From JASGCK01 sp031538565 (GTDB taxonomy: Bacteria > Pseudomonadota > Gammaproteobacteria > Burkholderiales > Burkholderiaceae_C): a stretch of 5,114 nucleotides of DNA. Made by a program: the position numbers and the translations under genes. Positions 1 to 5,114 of the stretch are shown here, piece after piece (the first letter of the stretch is position 1; each line of letters starts with the position of its first letter). The DNA lies in assembly GCA_031538565.1 (NCBI GenBank), contig JAVKLS010000046.1:1-5114 (forward strand). Reading direction: 5' to 3'. The notes beneath the pieces were generated by a model that was not told the origin of the DNA, did no database searches, and saw nothing but the letters and a program-made list of their open reading frames with translations.

Positions 1-86
1 AATTCGCGGGGCTTGCGCCCCGCCTTGACCAATTCGACCATTTGCAATCTAAATTGCTCTGGGTACGGCTTGTTCTTCTCTCGCAT
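1..86 (-). CDS. IS3-family transposase OrfA, N-terminal 28 residues (runs off left edge)
   Basis: The minus-strand frame starts with ATG at 86-84 and reads MREKNKPYPEQFRLQMVELV, then KAGRKPRE, to the window edge. The pattern of a basic start followed by YPEQFR-QMVELV-AGR matches the first helix of the helix-turn-helix of IS3-family OrfA proteins, which bind the IS ends; OrfA is fused to the OrfB DDE transposase by a -1 frameshift further downstream. A strong ribosome binding site, AAGGAG (98-93), lies six bases before the ATG and supports the start. The gene is cut by the window, so I cannot tell whether the IS is intact. The overlapping plus-strand frame from 42 is a shadow. Confidence 0.8.
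   Translation of the reverse strand, partial: MREKNKPYPEQFRLQMVELVKAGRKPRE
25..53 (+). promoter_or_regulatory. Candidate outward-facing promoter inside the IS
   Basis: On the plus strand, TTGACC (25-30, five of six matches to a sigma70 -35 box) is followed after exactly 17 bases by TCTAAA (48-53, four of six matches to a -10 box). It points out of the IS towards the relaxase gene that starts about 90 bases further on. Outward promoters are known in many IS elements, but this one also lies inside orfA coding sequence, so a chance match is possible. Confidence 0.3.
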
Positions 87-145
87 TTCGGACTCCTTCT
101 GTCTTATCGACAAAGTGTCCGTGAAATCGGGGTAACTTCATGTGT

Positions 146-667
146 ATGGCAACCTTCTTTTTATCCACCCGAACTGGCAGTGCAGGCACGGGCGCAGGTG
201 AAAAGCACGCCGCCTATATCTCGGGGCTAGACCGCCACGCGGACAAAACCGAAGTTCAAACCGTCATCGACAAAAATATCCCCGCCAGTGTGGCGAAGGA
301 CGGACTAGAGTTTTTCCAAAAAGCCGACGCGTTGGAGCGAGCCAACGGGCGCAGTTACCGCAGCCTTATCATTGCAATCCCCCGAGAAGCCACCGACAAA
401 ACCGCGTGGGCGCAAACCTTCGCAGACGACTTGCTCAAAGACAAACACGCCTACCGCCTTGCCATCCATGACAAGGGCGACGGCAACCCCCACGCGCACC
501 TGATGTTTAGCGAGCGGGGTTTGAAGGAAGGAAAGACCGCCAAGGACTTTTTTAGCCGTCAAAACCCCAAGGATCGATTCATTAGCCACAAGGACTGGCT
601 TTCTACCGCGAAATTAGCCTACTTGCAGCACATCCAAGGGGTATCCCCACCTACCGCCCAAAATTGA
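146..667 (+). CDS. MobA/MobL-family mobilisation relaxase, N-terminal nuclease part (frame broken)
   Basis: This is the N-terminal relaxase domain of a MobA/MobL (MOBQ-type) protein, which nicks one strand at a plasmid oriT and stays covalently bound through a tyrosine. Counting from the ATG at 146, it opens MATFFLSTRTGS, has the probable nicking residue Tyr24 (AAYISG), the conserved ERANGR segment (about 65-70), and the three-histidine metal site at His108, His116 and His118 (AIH then NPHAHLMFSERG). Spacing matches my recollection of RSF1010 MobA (Tyr25, His112, His120, His122). I prefer ATG 146 because the in-frame ATG at 140 straddles the end of the adjacent IS and adds only Met-Cys. The frame ends at TGA 665-667, well short of the family's usual length; homology continues in another frame. 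No oriT is visible, because the natural upstream DNA has been replaced by the IS. The nuclease residues look intact, but function is doubtful. Confidence 0.85.
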   Translation: MATFFLSTRTGSAGTGAGEKHAAYISGLDRHADKTEVQTVIDKNIPASVAKDGLEFFQKADALERANGRSYRSLIIAIPREATDKTAWAQTFADDLLKDKHAYRLAIHDKGDGNPHAHLMFSERGLKEGKTAKDFFSRQNPKDRFISHKDWLSTAKLAYLQHIQGVSPPTAQN

Positions 668-1191
668 CTGGCGAGCCTAAAATCGGGCAAAAACTCAAAA
701 ACGCCAGCCCTGCATGGGAAGCCCAACGCGCGGCACGAGAAAAAACCGTTGACCGCATCCGACACGCAGAAACGGAACTTGCCAAATTCGATAAGGATTT
801 GATCGAGTACAAAACCGCTCATATCATCGACAAGAACCGCCCCGCCTTTGCGAAACTGACCCCAGAAAACCAAGCCAAAGGCAGGGCAAAAATCAAGCTG
901 CACATCAGTAAGCCAAACAAAGACGGCAGCCCCAAGACTTTGAAGCAAATTTTGAAAGAGGTGGAACAGGCGATTGCACAATGGCTGAAAGCGCAAACCG
1001 AGGAACTGGAACGCATGGCACGAGAAGCCCACGCAAGGACGATGGAAGCCGAGCGGCAACGACTGGCAGCGCTGGGAGGCATCCCCCACCCTTTTGCGTT
1101 TAGCCCGTCTTCATCATGGGGGCGGGCAGCAAAACAAGCCGCCGCCCTAGCAGCCACCACGCCTAAAGATCGCTCACGGTTCAAACGTTAG
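664..1191 (+). CDS. MobA/MobL relaxase, C-terminal part, separated by a -1 frame change
   Basis: This frame continues the relaxase. Read upstream of 664 it is open and gives IPTYRPKLTGEPKIGQKL from about 643, the stretch expected after the relaxase fold. The remainder is a lysine-, glutamate- and alanine-rich, probably helical or coiled-coil tail (for example the segment LKAQTEELERMAREAHARTM), ending in TAG at 1189-1191. Such tails in MobA/MobL proteins make contacts with accessory factors or coupling proteins, but nothing specific can be assigned here. A TTG at 664 overlaps the upstream stop (TTGA), so independent coupled translation is formally possible, but there is no good ribosome binding site. 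I consider it the second half of a single frameshifted gene. The Ile-Asp-His-Arg-Ser type motif normally present between the two parts in RSF1010-like proteins is not seen. Confidence 0.6.
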   Translation: MTGEPKIGQKLKNASPAWEAQRAAREKTVDRIRHAETELAKFDKDLIEYKTAHIIDKNRPAFAKLTPENQAKGRAKIKLHISKPNKDGSPKTLKQILKEVEQAIAQWLKAQTEELERMAREAHARTMEAERQRLAALGGIPHPFAFSPSSSWGRAAKQAAALAATTPKDRSRFKR

Positions 1192-1207
1192 TACAATGTG
1201 GGTTCGC

Positions 1208-1236
1208 GGGTTTCCCACCAAGGAAACCCACTTTTT
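1208..1236 (+). terminator. Rho-independent terminator candidate after the relaxase gene
   Basis: A perfect 8-bp stem GGGTTTCC (1208-1215) / GGAAACCC (1222-1229) with loop CACCAA is followed two bases later by five T residues (1232-1236). It begins 17 bases after the relaxase stop codon. An alternative 7-bp stem, GTGGGTT (1198-1204) / AACCCAC (1225-1231), abuts the T run directly. Confidence 0.6.
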
Positions 1237-1365
1237 CAGCCCTGATCCACCGAGTTTTAGGGCAAAAAGTGCAGGTAAATCAAGGACTTTGGTGCAAGGG
1301 CTGAAAAATTGTCCTGCCAGCCGCACCAAAGTATTTAAGCCCTTGATTTATCAAGGGCTTTTTGC
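1232..1365 (+). other. Highly structured non-coding region with nested, competing inverted repeats
   Basis: Four perfect stems nest in order: GCAAAAAG (1262-1269) with CTTTTTGC (1358-1365), TAAATCAAGG (1276-1285) with CCTTGATTTA (1341-1350), ACTTTGGTGC (1286-1295) with GCACCAAAGT (1323-1332), and GGCTG (1299-1303) with CAGCC (1318-1322). Together they could fold about 104 bases into one long interrupted hairpin. A second set is mutually exclusive with it: TTTTTCAGCCCT (1232-1243) with AGGGCTGAAAAA (1297-1308), and the terminator hairpin at 1337-1360. Two alternative folds ending in a terminator resemble an attenuator or a regulatory RNA, but no gene it could control is evident just downstream. 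It could also be a DNA-level site (replication, transfer or recombination) left from the mobile element. Function is unknown. Confidence 0.55.
1337..1363 (+). terminator. Rho-independent terminator-like hairpin
   Basis: AAGCCCTTGA (1337-1346) and TCAAGGGCTT (1351-1360) form a perfect 10-bp stem with loop TTTA, and the last two stem bases run into a TTTTT tract (1359-1363). It reads as a plus-strand terminator. The CCTTGA arm also pairs with 1280-1285 in the alternative long hairpin, so the two folds exclude each other. Confidence 0.6.
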
Positions 1366-1519
1366 TTATCTGAGCCTCGATGGGAGTAGGGAGGTACGGA
1401 AAATAGGACGGGCGGGGAAGGAGAAAATTAAATACGGCATTTCCAGCACTTTTGCACGGTGCACGATGAAAAATTACGGGATCGTTGTAGTCAGTTTGAT
1501 GGGCATTCAAACGGCGATT
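1366..1519. other. Intergenic stretch with no recognisable feature
   Basis: Open frames exist on both strands here, but their translations show no family resemblance, no convincing ribosome binding site and no coherent composition. The stretch lies between the structured repeat region and the phage-like remnant and is probably decayed DNA. Confidence 0.4.
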
Positions 1520-1666
1520 ATTTTTTGACCCTAGCGCCCCCGCGATATGGTCTGCAATAACACGCTGCACAACATCTCTGTCAGTATCTGGAAAACCAAC
1601 CAGCGGGCGCGCTGGGATGCCAGCGTTTGGGTGTAGTTGTCTAGTTGAAAATTTACTGTGAATTGC
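1520..1666 (-). pseudogene. Fragment resembling the C-terminus of a Mu-like phage virion morphogenesis protein (gpG type)
   Basis: On the minus strand, starting just after a TGA at 1669-1667, the frame reads about 45 residues that include LHPNAGIPARPLVGFPDTD and then RDVVQRVIADHIAGAL. The sequence IPARP-(F/L)-(L/V)-G followed by an Asp-rich turn and a helix ending near DHL is the usual C-terminal signature of the phage virion morphogenesis/tail completion family typified by Mu gpG. The N-terminal part is absent (a stop precedes it), and the frame runs on past the expected end, so this would be a decayed fragment with both natural ends lost. The assignment rests on one short motif recalled from memory and is tentative. 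The exact left boundary is not defined by the sequence. Confidence 0.45.
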
Positions 1667-1670
1667 TCAA

Positions 1671-1697
1671 GGGCTTCGACAGGCTCAGTCCGAACGG
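1671..1697. repeat. REP-like extragenic palindrome
   Basis: The segment starts GGGCTTCGACAGGCTCAG and ends TCCGAACGG. TTCGAC and GTCCGAA form a 6-bp stem with one bulged C around the loop AGGCTCA. Near-identical GCTTCGACAGGCTCAG...CGAACGG elements recur between genes in many Burkholderiales and related Proteobacteria. It lies 22 bases beyond the acs stop codon, a usual place for such elements, where the hairpin may protect or end the transcript; there is no T run, so it is not a classic terminator. Confidence 0.65.
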
Positions 1698-1719
1698 AAT
1701 AGGGTTATGCAGAATGTCC

Positions 1720-3708
1720 TTAAATAGGCTCGGCTAATTGCGCCAAAATGGCAGGATTTTCAAGCGTGGATGTATCTTGCGTAATGGCCTCGCCTTTGGC
1801 AATTGAGCGCAACAAACGGCGCATAATTTTTCCGCTGCGTGTCTTGGGCAAGTTGTCGCCAAATCGAATATCCTTTGGCTTGGCAATAGGACCAATTTCT
1901 TTAGCCACCCAATTACGCAAAATAGTGGCAATACGCTTGGCCTCCTCGCCTGTGGGACGCGCAGACTTCAGCACCACAAAGGCGCTAATGGCCTCGCCCG
2001 TTAGCTCGTCTGGGCGTCCAACTACCGCCGCCTCGGCCACCAGTTCAGTCATCGACACCAGCGCAGACTCAATCTCCATTGTGCCTAGGCGATGCCCCGA
2101 GACATTGAGCACATCGTCAATGCGGCCCGTGATACGAAAGTAGCCACGGTCTGCCGAGCGCACCGCGCCATCGCCTGCCAAATAAAGTTTGCCGCCCATT
2201 TCTTCGGGGAAATAGCTCTTTTTAAAACGCTCGGGGTCATTCCAAATTGTGCGAATCATGGATGGCCAAGGACGCTTCACGACCAGCATTCCGCCCGATC
2301 CGTTGGGAATATCGGCGCCGACCTCGTCCACAATCGCCGCCATGATGCCAGGCAGCGGCAAGGTGCACGAGCCTGGAACCAGCGGCGTTGCGCCTGGCAG
2401 CGGCGTCATCATGTGTCCGCCTGTTTCGGTTTGCCAAAAGGTATCGACAATCGGGCAGCGCTCGCCACCCACATTTTTGTGATACCACATCCACGCTTCG
2501 GGGTTGATAGGCTCTCCTACCGAGCCCAAGATGCGCAGCGAGGACAAATTGGAGCGATCAGGATGCACCGCCGCATCGCCTTCGGCCGCTTTAATAAGCG
2601 AGCGAATCGCCGTGGGCGCGGTGTAGAACACGCTGACCTTGTGGCGCTCAATCATTTGCCAAAAACGCCCTGCGCTCGGGTAAGTGGGAACGCCTTCAAA
2701 AATCACTTGCGTCGCCCCCGCAACCAGCGGACCATAGGCAACGTAGGTGTGACCTGTAATCCAGCCAATGTCCGCCGTGCACCAAAAAACATCTTTGGGC
2801 GCAATGTCAAACGTCCACTCCATCGTTAGCTTTGCCCACAGCAAATACCCCCCCGTGCTGTGCTGCACGCCCTTAGGTTTGCCAGTAGAGCCGCTGGTGT
2901 ACAAAATAAACAGCGGATGCTCCGCGCCCAGTATCTCGGGCGGGCAAGCGGTTTTTTTTCCTTTAAGGGCTTGCTCAAACGTCAGGTCGCGTCCCTCCTT
3001 CATGGGGCACGCGGTGGGTGTGCGTTGGTACACAAGAACGGACTGAATGGACTCGCAGCCGCCCATGCCAAGCGCCTCGTCCACAATGGCTTTTAACGGC
3101 AGCTCTTTGCCGCCGCGCATTTGATAATTTGCCGTGACGATGGCGACTGCGCCTGCGTCAATAATGCGCTCTTGGATGCTCTTGGCAGAGAAGCCACCAA
3201 ACACCACGGAGTGCGTTGCGCCAATACGGGCGCAGGCTTGCATGGCAATCACGCCCTCTACCGTCATGGGCATATAGATTAAAACGCGGTCACCTTTTTT
3301 AACGCCCCTAGCTTTTAGCGCGTTGGCAAACTGGCACACGCGAGCCAGTAACTCTTTGAACGTGATTTTGCTCACTTCGCCGCCATCGGCTTCAAAAATG
3401 ATGGCGGTTTTGTTTTCCGTTTTCGTGCCCATGTGCTTGTCTAGGCAATTGGTAGAGGCATTTAAAGTGCCGTCTTCAAACCACTTGTAAAACGGGGCGT
3501 GAGACTCGTTAAGCGTTGTTTGAAAGGTTTTTTTCCAAACCAGATTTTCACGGGCAAGGCGCGCCCATGTGCCCTCAAAGTCAGCGTCAAACGATTGGCA
3601 CATCGCCTTGTATTGCGTCATCGAGCCAATGCGCGCCGCTTTAGCAAACTTGGCGGAGGGGTTGAAAACGCGATTTTCAACTAGCAAAGATTCGACAGCA
3701 GTACTCAT
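1720..3708 (-). CDS. acs: Acetyl-CoA synthetase (acetate--CoA ligase, AMP-forming)
   Basis: This cytoplasmic enzyme converts acetate, ATP and CoA to acetyl-CoA, AMP and pyrophosphate through an acetyl-adenylate, feeding acetate into the TCA and glyoxylate pathways. The 662 residues match the family's usual 650 or so. The N-terminal ACS domain includes NCLDKH (87-92). The ATP-binding loop YTSGSTGKPKG is at 270-280. FWQTETGG (424-431) carries the Trp (425) that limits the acyl pocket to acetate in well-studied Acs proteins. GRIDDVLNVSGHRLG (528-542) contains hinge Asp531, and PKTRSGKIMRR (621-631) holds catalytic Lys627, the lysine that Pat-type acetyltransferases modify and sirtuin deacylases restore. 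The ATG at 3708 has AGGAG (3720-3716) seven bases upstream. The gene is intact, probably monocistronic, and bounded by a terminator upstream and a REP element downstream. Confidence 0.97.
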   Translation of the reverse strand: MSTAVESLLVENRVFNPSAKFAKAARIGSMTQYKAMCQSFDADFEGTWARLARENLVWKKTFQTTLNESHAPFYKWFEDGTLNASTNCLDKHMGTKTENKTAIIFEADGGEVSKITFKELLARVCQFANALKARGVKKGDRVLIYMPMTVEGVIAMQACARIGATHSVVFGGFSAKSIQERIIDAGAVAIVTANYQMRGGKELPLKAIVDEALGMGGCESIQSVLVYQRTPTACPMKEGRDLTFEQALKGKKTACPPEILGAEHPLFILYTSGSTGKPKGVQHSTGGYLLWAKLTMEWTFDIAPKDVFWCTADIGWITGHTYVAYGPLVAGATQVIFEGVPTYPSAGRFWQMIERHKVSVFYTAPTAIRSLIKAAEGDAAVHPDRSNLSSLRILGSVGEPINPEAWMWYHKNVGGERCPIVDTFWQTETGGHMMTPLPGATPLVPGSCTLPLPGIMAAIVDEVGADIPNGSGGMLVVKRPWPSMIRTIWNDPERFKKSYFPEEMGGKLYLAGDGAVRSADRGYFRITGRIDDVLNVSGHRLGTMEIESALVSMTELVAEAAVVGRPDELTGEAISAFVVLKSARPTGEEAKRIATILRNWVAKEIGPIAKPKDIRFGDNLPKTRSGKIMRRLLRSIAKGEAITQDTSTLENPAILAQLAEPI

Positions 3709-3751
3709 GGGAACACTCCTAAAAACAAAGGGCGGTGAAGGACGGTAAAGG

Positions 3752-3788
3752 GTTATAGGGGACTATAGGGCTAGGGCGCAAATGACAA
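3752..3788 (-). promoter_or_regulatory. Candidate acs promoter region
   Basis: Two overlapping sigma70-like options point towards acs on the minus strand. One is TTGTCA (3788-3783) with TATAGT (3767-3762), spacer 15. The other is TTGCGC (3781-3776) with TATAAC (3757-3752), spacer 18. Neither spacing is ideal. The region is AT-rich only at these boxes within otherwise C-rich minus-strand sequence, and it lies 44-80 bases before the start codon. Confidence 0.35.
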
Positions 3789-3806
3789 ACGGGTAATAAC
3801 AAACGG
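3785..3806. repeat. Direct repeat ACAAACGG x2 upstream of acs (possible operator)
   Basis: ACAAACGG occurs at 3785-3792 and again at 3799-3806, separated by GTAATA, giving a 14-base period. On the minus strand it reads CCGTTTGT, and the proximal copy overlaps the possible TTGTCA -35 box. Its position suggests a regulator site for acs, but no known regulator is recognised. Confidence 0.3.
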
Positions 3807-3897
3807 ACGGTGAACTATGCGGCGGCGCTCTTACGACGGACTGACACCTGTAAGCGCAGCAACTTGCAAGGGCGGGCGAAATTTTGCGCTGCGGCAA

Positions 3898-3933
3898 AAA
3901 AAAGGCTTGCAAGTTGCCTTGCAAGCCTTTTTT
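3898..3933. terminator. Strong bidirectional rho-independent terminator
   Basis: AAAAAAGGCTTGCAAG (3898-3913) and CTTGCAAGCCTTTTTT (3918-3933) form a perfect 16-bp stem with loop TTGC; the A and T tracts give a U run on either strand. It lies 15 bases past the stop of the minus-strand gene at 3949 and upstream of acs, so it ends that gene's transcript and insulates acs. The octamer CTTGCAAG of the stem occurs once more nearby, at 3863-3870. Confidence 0.9.
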
Positions 3934-3948
3934 AAAGTTACCTAATTT

Positions 3949-5114
3949 TTACGGTGGGGTTCTTGCGCCCCATCCGTACACAATGAAAGCAACACTCCGA
4001 TAATCCGTAGTCCAGCGGCTAAACGTATGGTAATTCCAAGGGTCAGAGGTCCACGCACGGGTTCCATCAAGATTAGCTGACCAAAACTCTGCCCCACCGC
4101 CCAGAGAGACATTCGCCCAGCGACTGGGCATACCACCCCAAGTGTCCACGAATTGACGCCATTGGTACTGACGAGGAACACCTACATTTATCCTACAGTC
4201 GGCGCTGTTATCTGGGCAATCAGCCAACCTAAAAGTAAGATTGCTCGCGCTGCAGAGCTCCCAAGTCCATCCGCTGGGGCCGCAATGCCAATTCCGCAAA
4301 CCATGAAAGCTTTCTCCTCTAGCGGCGCGAGGATAGGCGGGACTGGCGTTGTCCGCGTCTAATGTGTATAAATAGAAAACATCGCCTGCATAGGTTTTAG
4401 CGCCACGCCACAAAGTCACAGCAACACCATCCCAGCGAAGAACTTTAATCGTCATCGGGTAGCTCTCAAAATAGCCTTCGTTACACCAGAGATACCTGTC
4501 ATTGACAGTTTTAATACGGGTGCTATCGGCTAACGTGCAGGCATCGCCTGCTCTTGCAGGATACTTAGCCGTTGTTGGCAGAGACCAAGCACCATCTTTA
4601 CAAACGATTGGGCTCGTGCCATTTTCGTCAAAGCCCATCGTGCCATTGACGGCGCACGCAGTCGTTAAAAAGTGTCCCGAGGTTGGCACAACTTTCGCTG
4701 CAGTCGTATTTTGCCAAACACCAGCGACGCAGGTATTGACTACTGGATGAGTTGCATCCATTCGACCATCGGGCGCAACTTTACCATCCAAAGCTATTTC
4801 GCCGTCAACACCGCACGACTCACCTTGGGTTGAGTATCGAGCTTGAGGGCGTGCCAGTATGGCGTCAGTCCATGTCGAGCCATTGCAAACTAAAAGAGTG
4901 AAACTAGCAGCGTGACTACCAATAACACGGTCGGTTATAAACGTTGTTGCCAGTGTGCCGCGCACGCTACAAGCCCCGCCTGAAGTTGCCACACTTTGAA
5001 GTGCGGACTGCCATGTTCCACTTTGGCAAGTCACCAACGTTCCATCGGAGAGCTGTCCTAAAGCGCCATTGGTCGTGCAGGGTTGCCCAATGGCGCTTCC
5101 GCCACTTGCGCCGC
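3949..5114 (-). CDS. Cysteine-repeat surface or fibre protein, C-terminal 387 residues (PilV/shufflon-like candidate)
   Basis: The frame is open from the right edge to TAA at 3951-3949, so the N-terminus (signal or prepilin peptide, if any) is outside; the TTG at 5037 is internal, because the frame upstream continues ...GQPCTTNGALGQLSDG. Numbering from the edge, five units repeat the pattern C-x3-G...C-x2-G-x-W: Cys12/29, 48/76, 100/128, 153/171 and 192/210, with CQSGTW, CNGSTW, CVAGVW, CKDGAW and the divergent CNEGYF. Paired cysteines suggest disulfides and therefore export. From about residue 216 a different C-terminal domain follows with 13 tryptophans in the last 172 residues and four cysteines, plausible for ligand or receptor binding. 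Similar C...G...C-x-x-G-x-W units occur in PilV/shufflon-type minor pilins and some phage fibres; this comparison is from memory, and the function is inferred. There are no recombination (sfx-like) repeats in view. Confidence 0.7.
   Translation of the reverse strand, partial: GASGGSAIGQPCTTNGALGQLSDGTLVTCQSGTWQSALQSVATSGGACSVRGTLATTFITDRVIGSHAASFTLLVCNGSTWTDAILARPQARYSTQGESCGVDGEIALDGKVAPDGRMDATHPVVNTCVAGVWQNTTAAKVVPTSGHFLTTACAVNGTMGFDENGTSPIVCKDGAWSLPTTAKYPARAGDACTLADSTRIKTVNDRYLWCNEGYFESYPMTIKVLRWDGVAVTLWRGAKTYAGDVFYLYTLDADNASPAYPRAARGESFHGLRNWHCGPSGWTWELCSASNLTFRLADCPDNSADCRINVGVPRQYQWRQFVDTWGGMPSRWANVSLGGGAEFWSANLDGTRAWTSDPWNYHTFSRWTTDYRSVAFIVYGWGARTPP

Larger units (their letters stand above)
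1..140 (-). mobile_element. IS3-family insertion sequence, 5' (orfA-side) end, truncated by window
   Basis: Read on the minus strand, the element begins TGAAGTTACCCCG at position 140, continues through a GGACACTTTGTC stretch typical of IS3-family left ends, and reaches an orfA start codon 54 bases in. IS3-family elements have ends of the form TG...CA, and the plus strand ends in CA at 139-140, which sets the boundary. The bases just outside are TGT/TGTG (141-144), which would be one copy of the 3-4 bp target duplication; the other end lies outside the window. The family assignment rests on the combined IR style, spacing and OrfA N-terminus. The subgroup cannot be fixed from this much sequence. 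Confidence 0.78.

Noticed and set aside
42..230. Plus-strand open frame of 62 codons overlapping the IS and the relaxase start
   Set aside because: It crosses the IS/target boundary, overlaps orfA on the other strand and the relaxase in another frame, and its translation resembles nothing; a shadow.
636..645. Programmed -1 ribosomal frameshift within the relaxase
   Set aside because: The site CAAGGGGTA does not fit the X-XXY-YYZ slippery pattern, and no programmed frameshift is known to me for MobA/MobL relaxases; mutation or read error is simpler.
619..1184. Minus-strand open frames opposite the relaxase C-terminal part
   Set aside because: These are antisense shadows of a Lys/Glu-rich coding region, with Phe/Leu/Cys-rich translations and no homology seen.
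1188..1365. Integron attC site, prompted by the GTTAG at 1187-1191 and the long hairpin
   Set aside because: There is no matching pair of core sites (RYYYAAC and GTTRRRY) at the hairpin ends, and the perfect stems do not follow the attC R/L box layout.
1196..1528. Plus-strand 110-codon open frame after the relaxase
   Set aside because: It runs through the terminator and all the nested inverted repeats, has no ribosome binding site, and its composition is not protein-like.
2092..2829. Long (245-codon) plus-strand open frame opposite acs
   Set aside because: It is antisense to a fully conserved part of acs; its His/Arg/Ala-rich translation is what the codon bias of acs generates on the other strand.
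3949..5114. Shufflon inversion sites in the Cys-repeat gene
   Set aside because: I found no repeated inverted segments of sfx type in the visible part and no invertase gene; the shufflon comparison rests on protein motifs only.

Overview
The window looks like a chromosomal segment of a betaproteobacterium, probably in the Burkholderiales. That is inferred from the style of the acetyl-CoA synthetase and from a REP-like repeat of a type common in that order. Remnants of mobile DNA sit next to it. Only one gene, acs, is both complete and confidently identified.

Layout. Positions 1-140 are the end of an IS3-family insertion sequence, with its orfA start on the minus strand and running off the left edge. 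It abuts a plus-strand mobilisation relaxase gene of the MobA/MobL family, whose natural start codon lies five bases past the IS end. The relaxase is split by a -1 frame change near 640 into an N-terminal nuclease part (146-667) and a C-terminal part (664-1191). A terminator-like hairpin follows. Positions 1192-1719 hold no intact gene. They contain a dense set of nested and competing inverted repeats (1208-1365), a minus-strand fragment resembling the C-terminus of a Mu-like phage virion morphogenesis protein (about 1520-1666), and one REP-like repeat (1671-1697). Acs follows on the minus strand (1720-3708), with a possible promoter and an 8-bp direct repeat upstream. A strong bidirectional terminator (3898-3933) separates it from a large partial minus-strand gene (3949 to the right edge). 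That gene encodes a secreted-looking protein with five paired-cysteine repeats and a tryptophan-rich C-terminal domain, possibly a PilV/shufflon-like pilus tip or fibre protein.

How the parts relate. Acs activates acetate to acetyl-CoA and seems to be transcribed on its own: it is insulated from the upstream minus-strand gene by the terminator, and the mob unit points towards it from the other side. The relaxase would nick plasmid or integrated-element DNA at an oriT, but no oriT is visible, its native upstream region has been replaced by the IS, and its reading frame is broken. The left third is therefore best read as a decaying mobile-element scar. I see no CRISPR array, tRNA, rRNA or defence operon. 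The least explained parts are the structured region at 1232-1365 and the Cys-repeat protein at the right edge.
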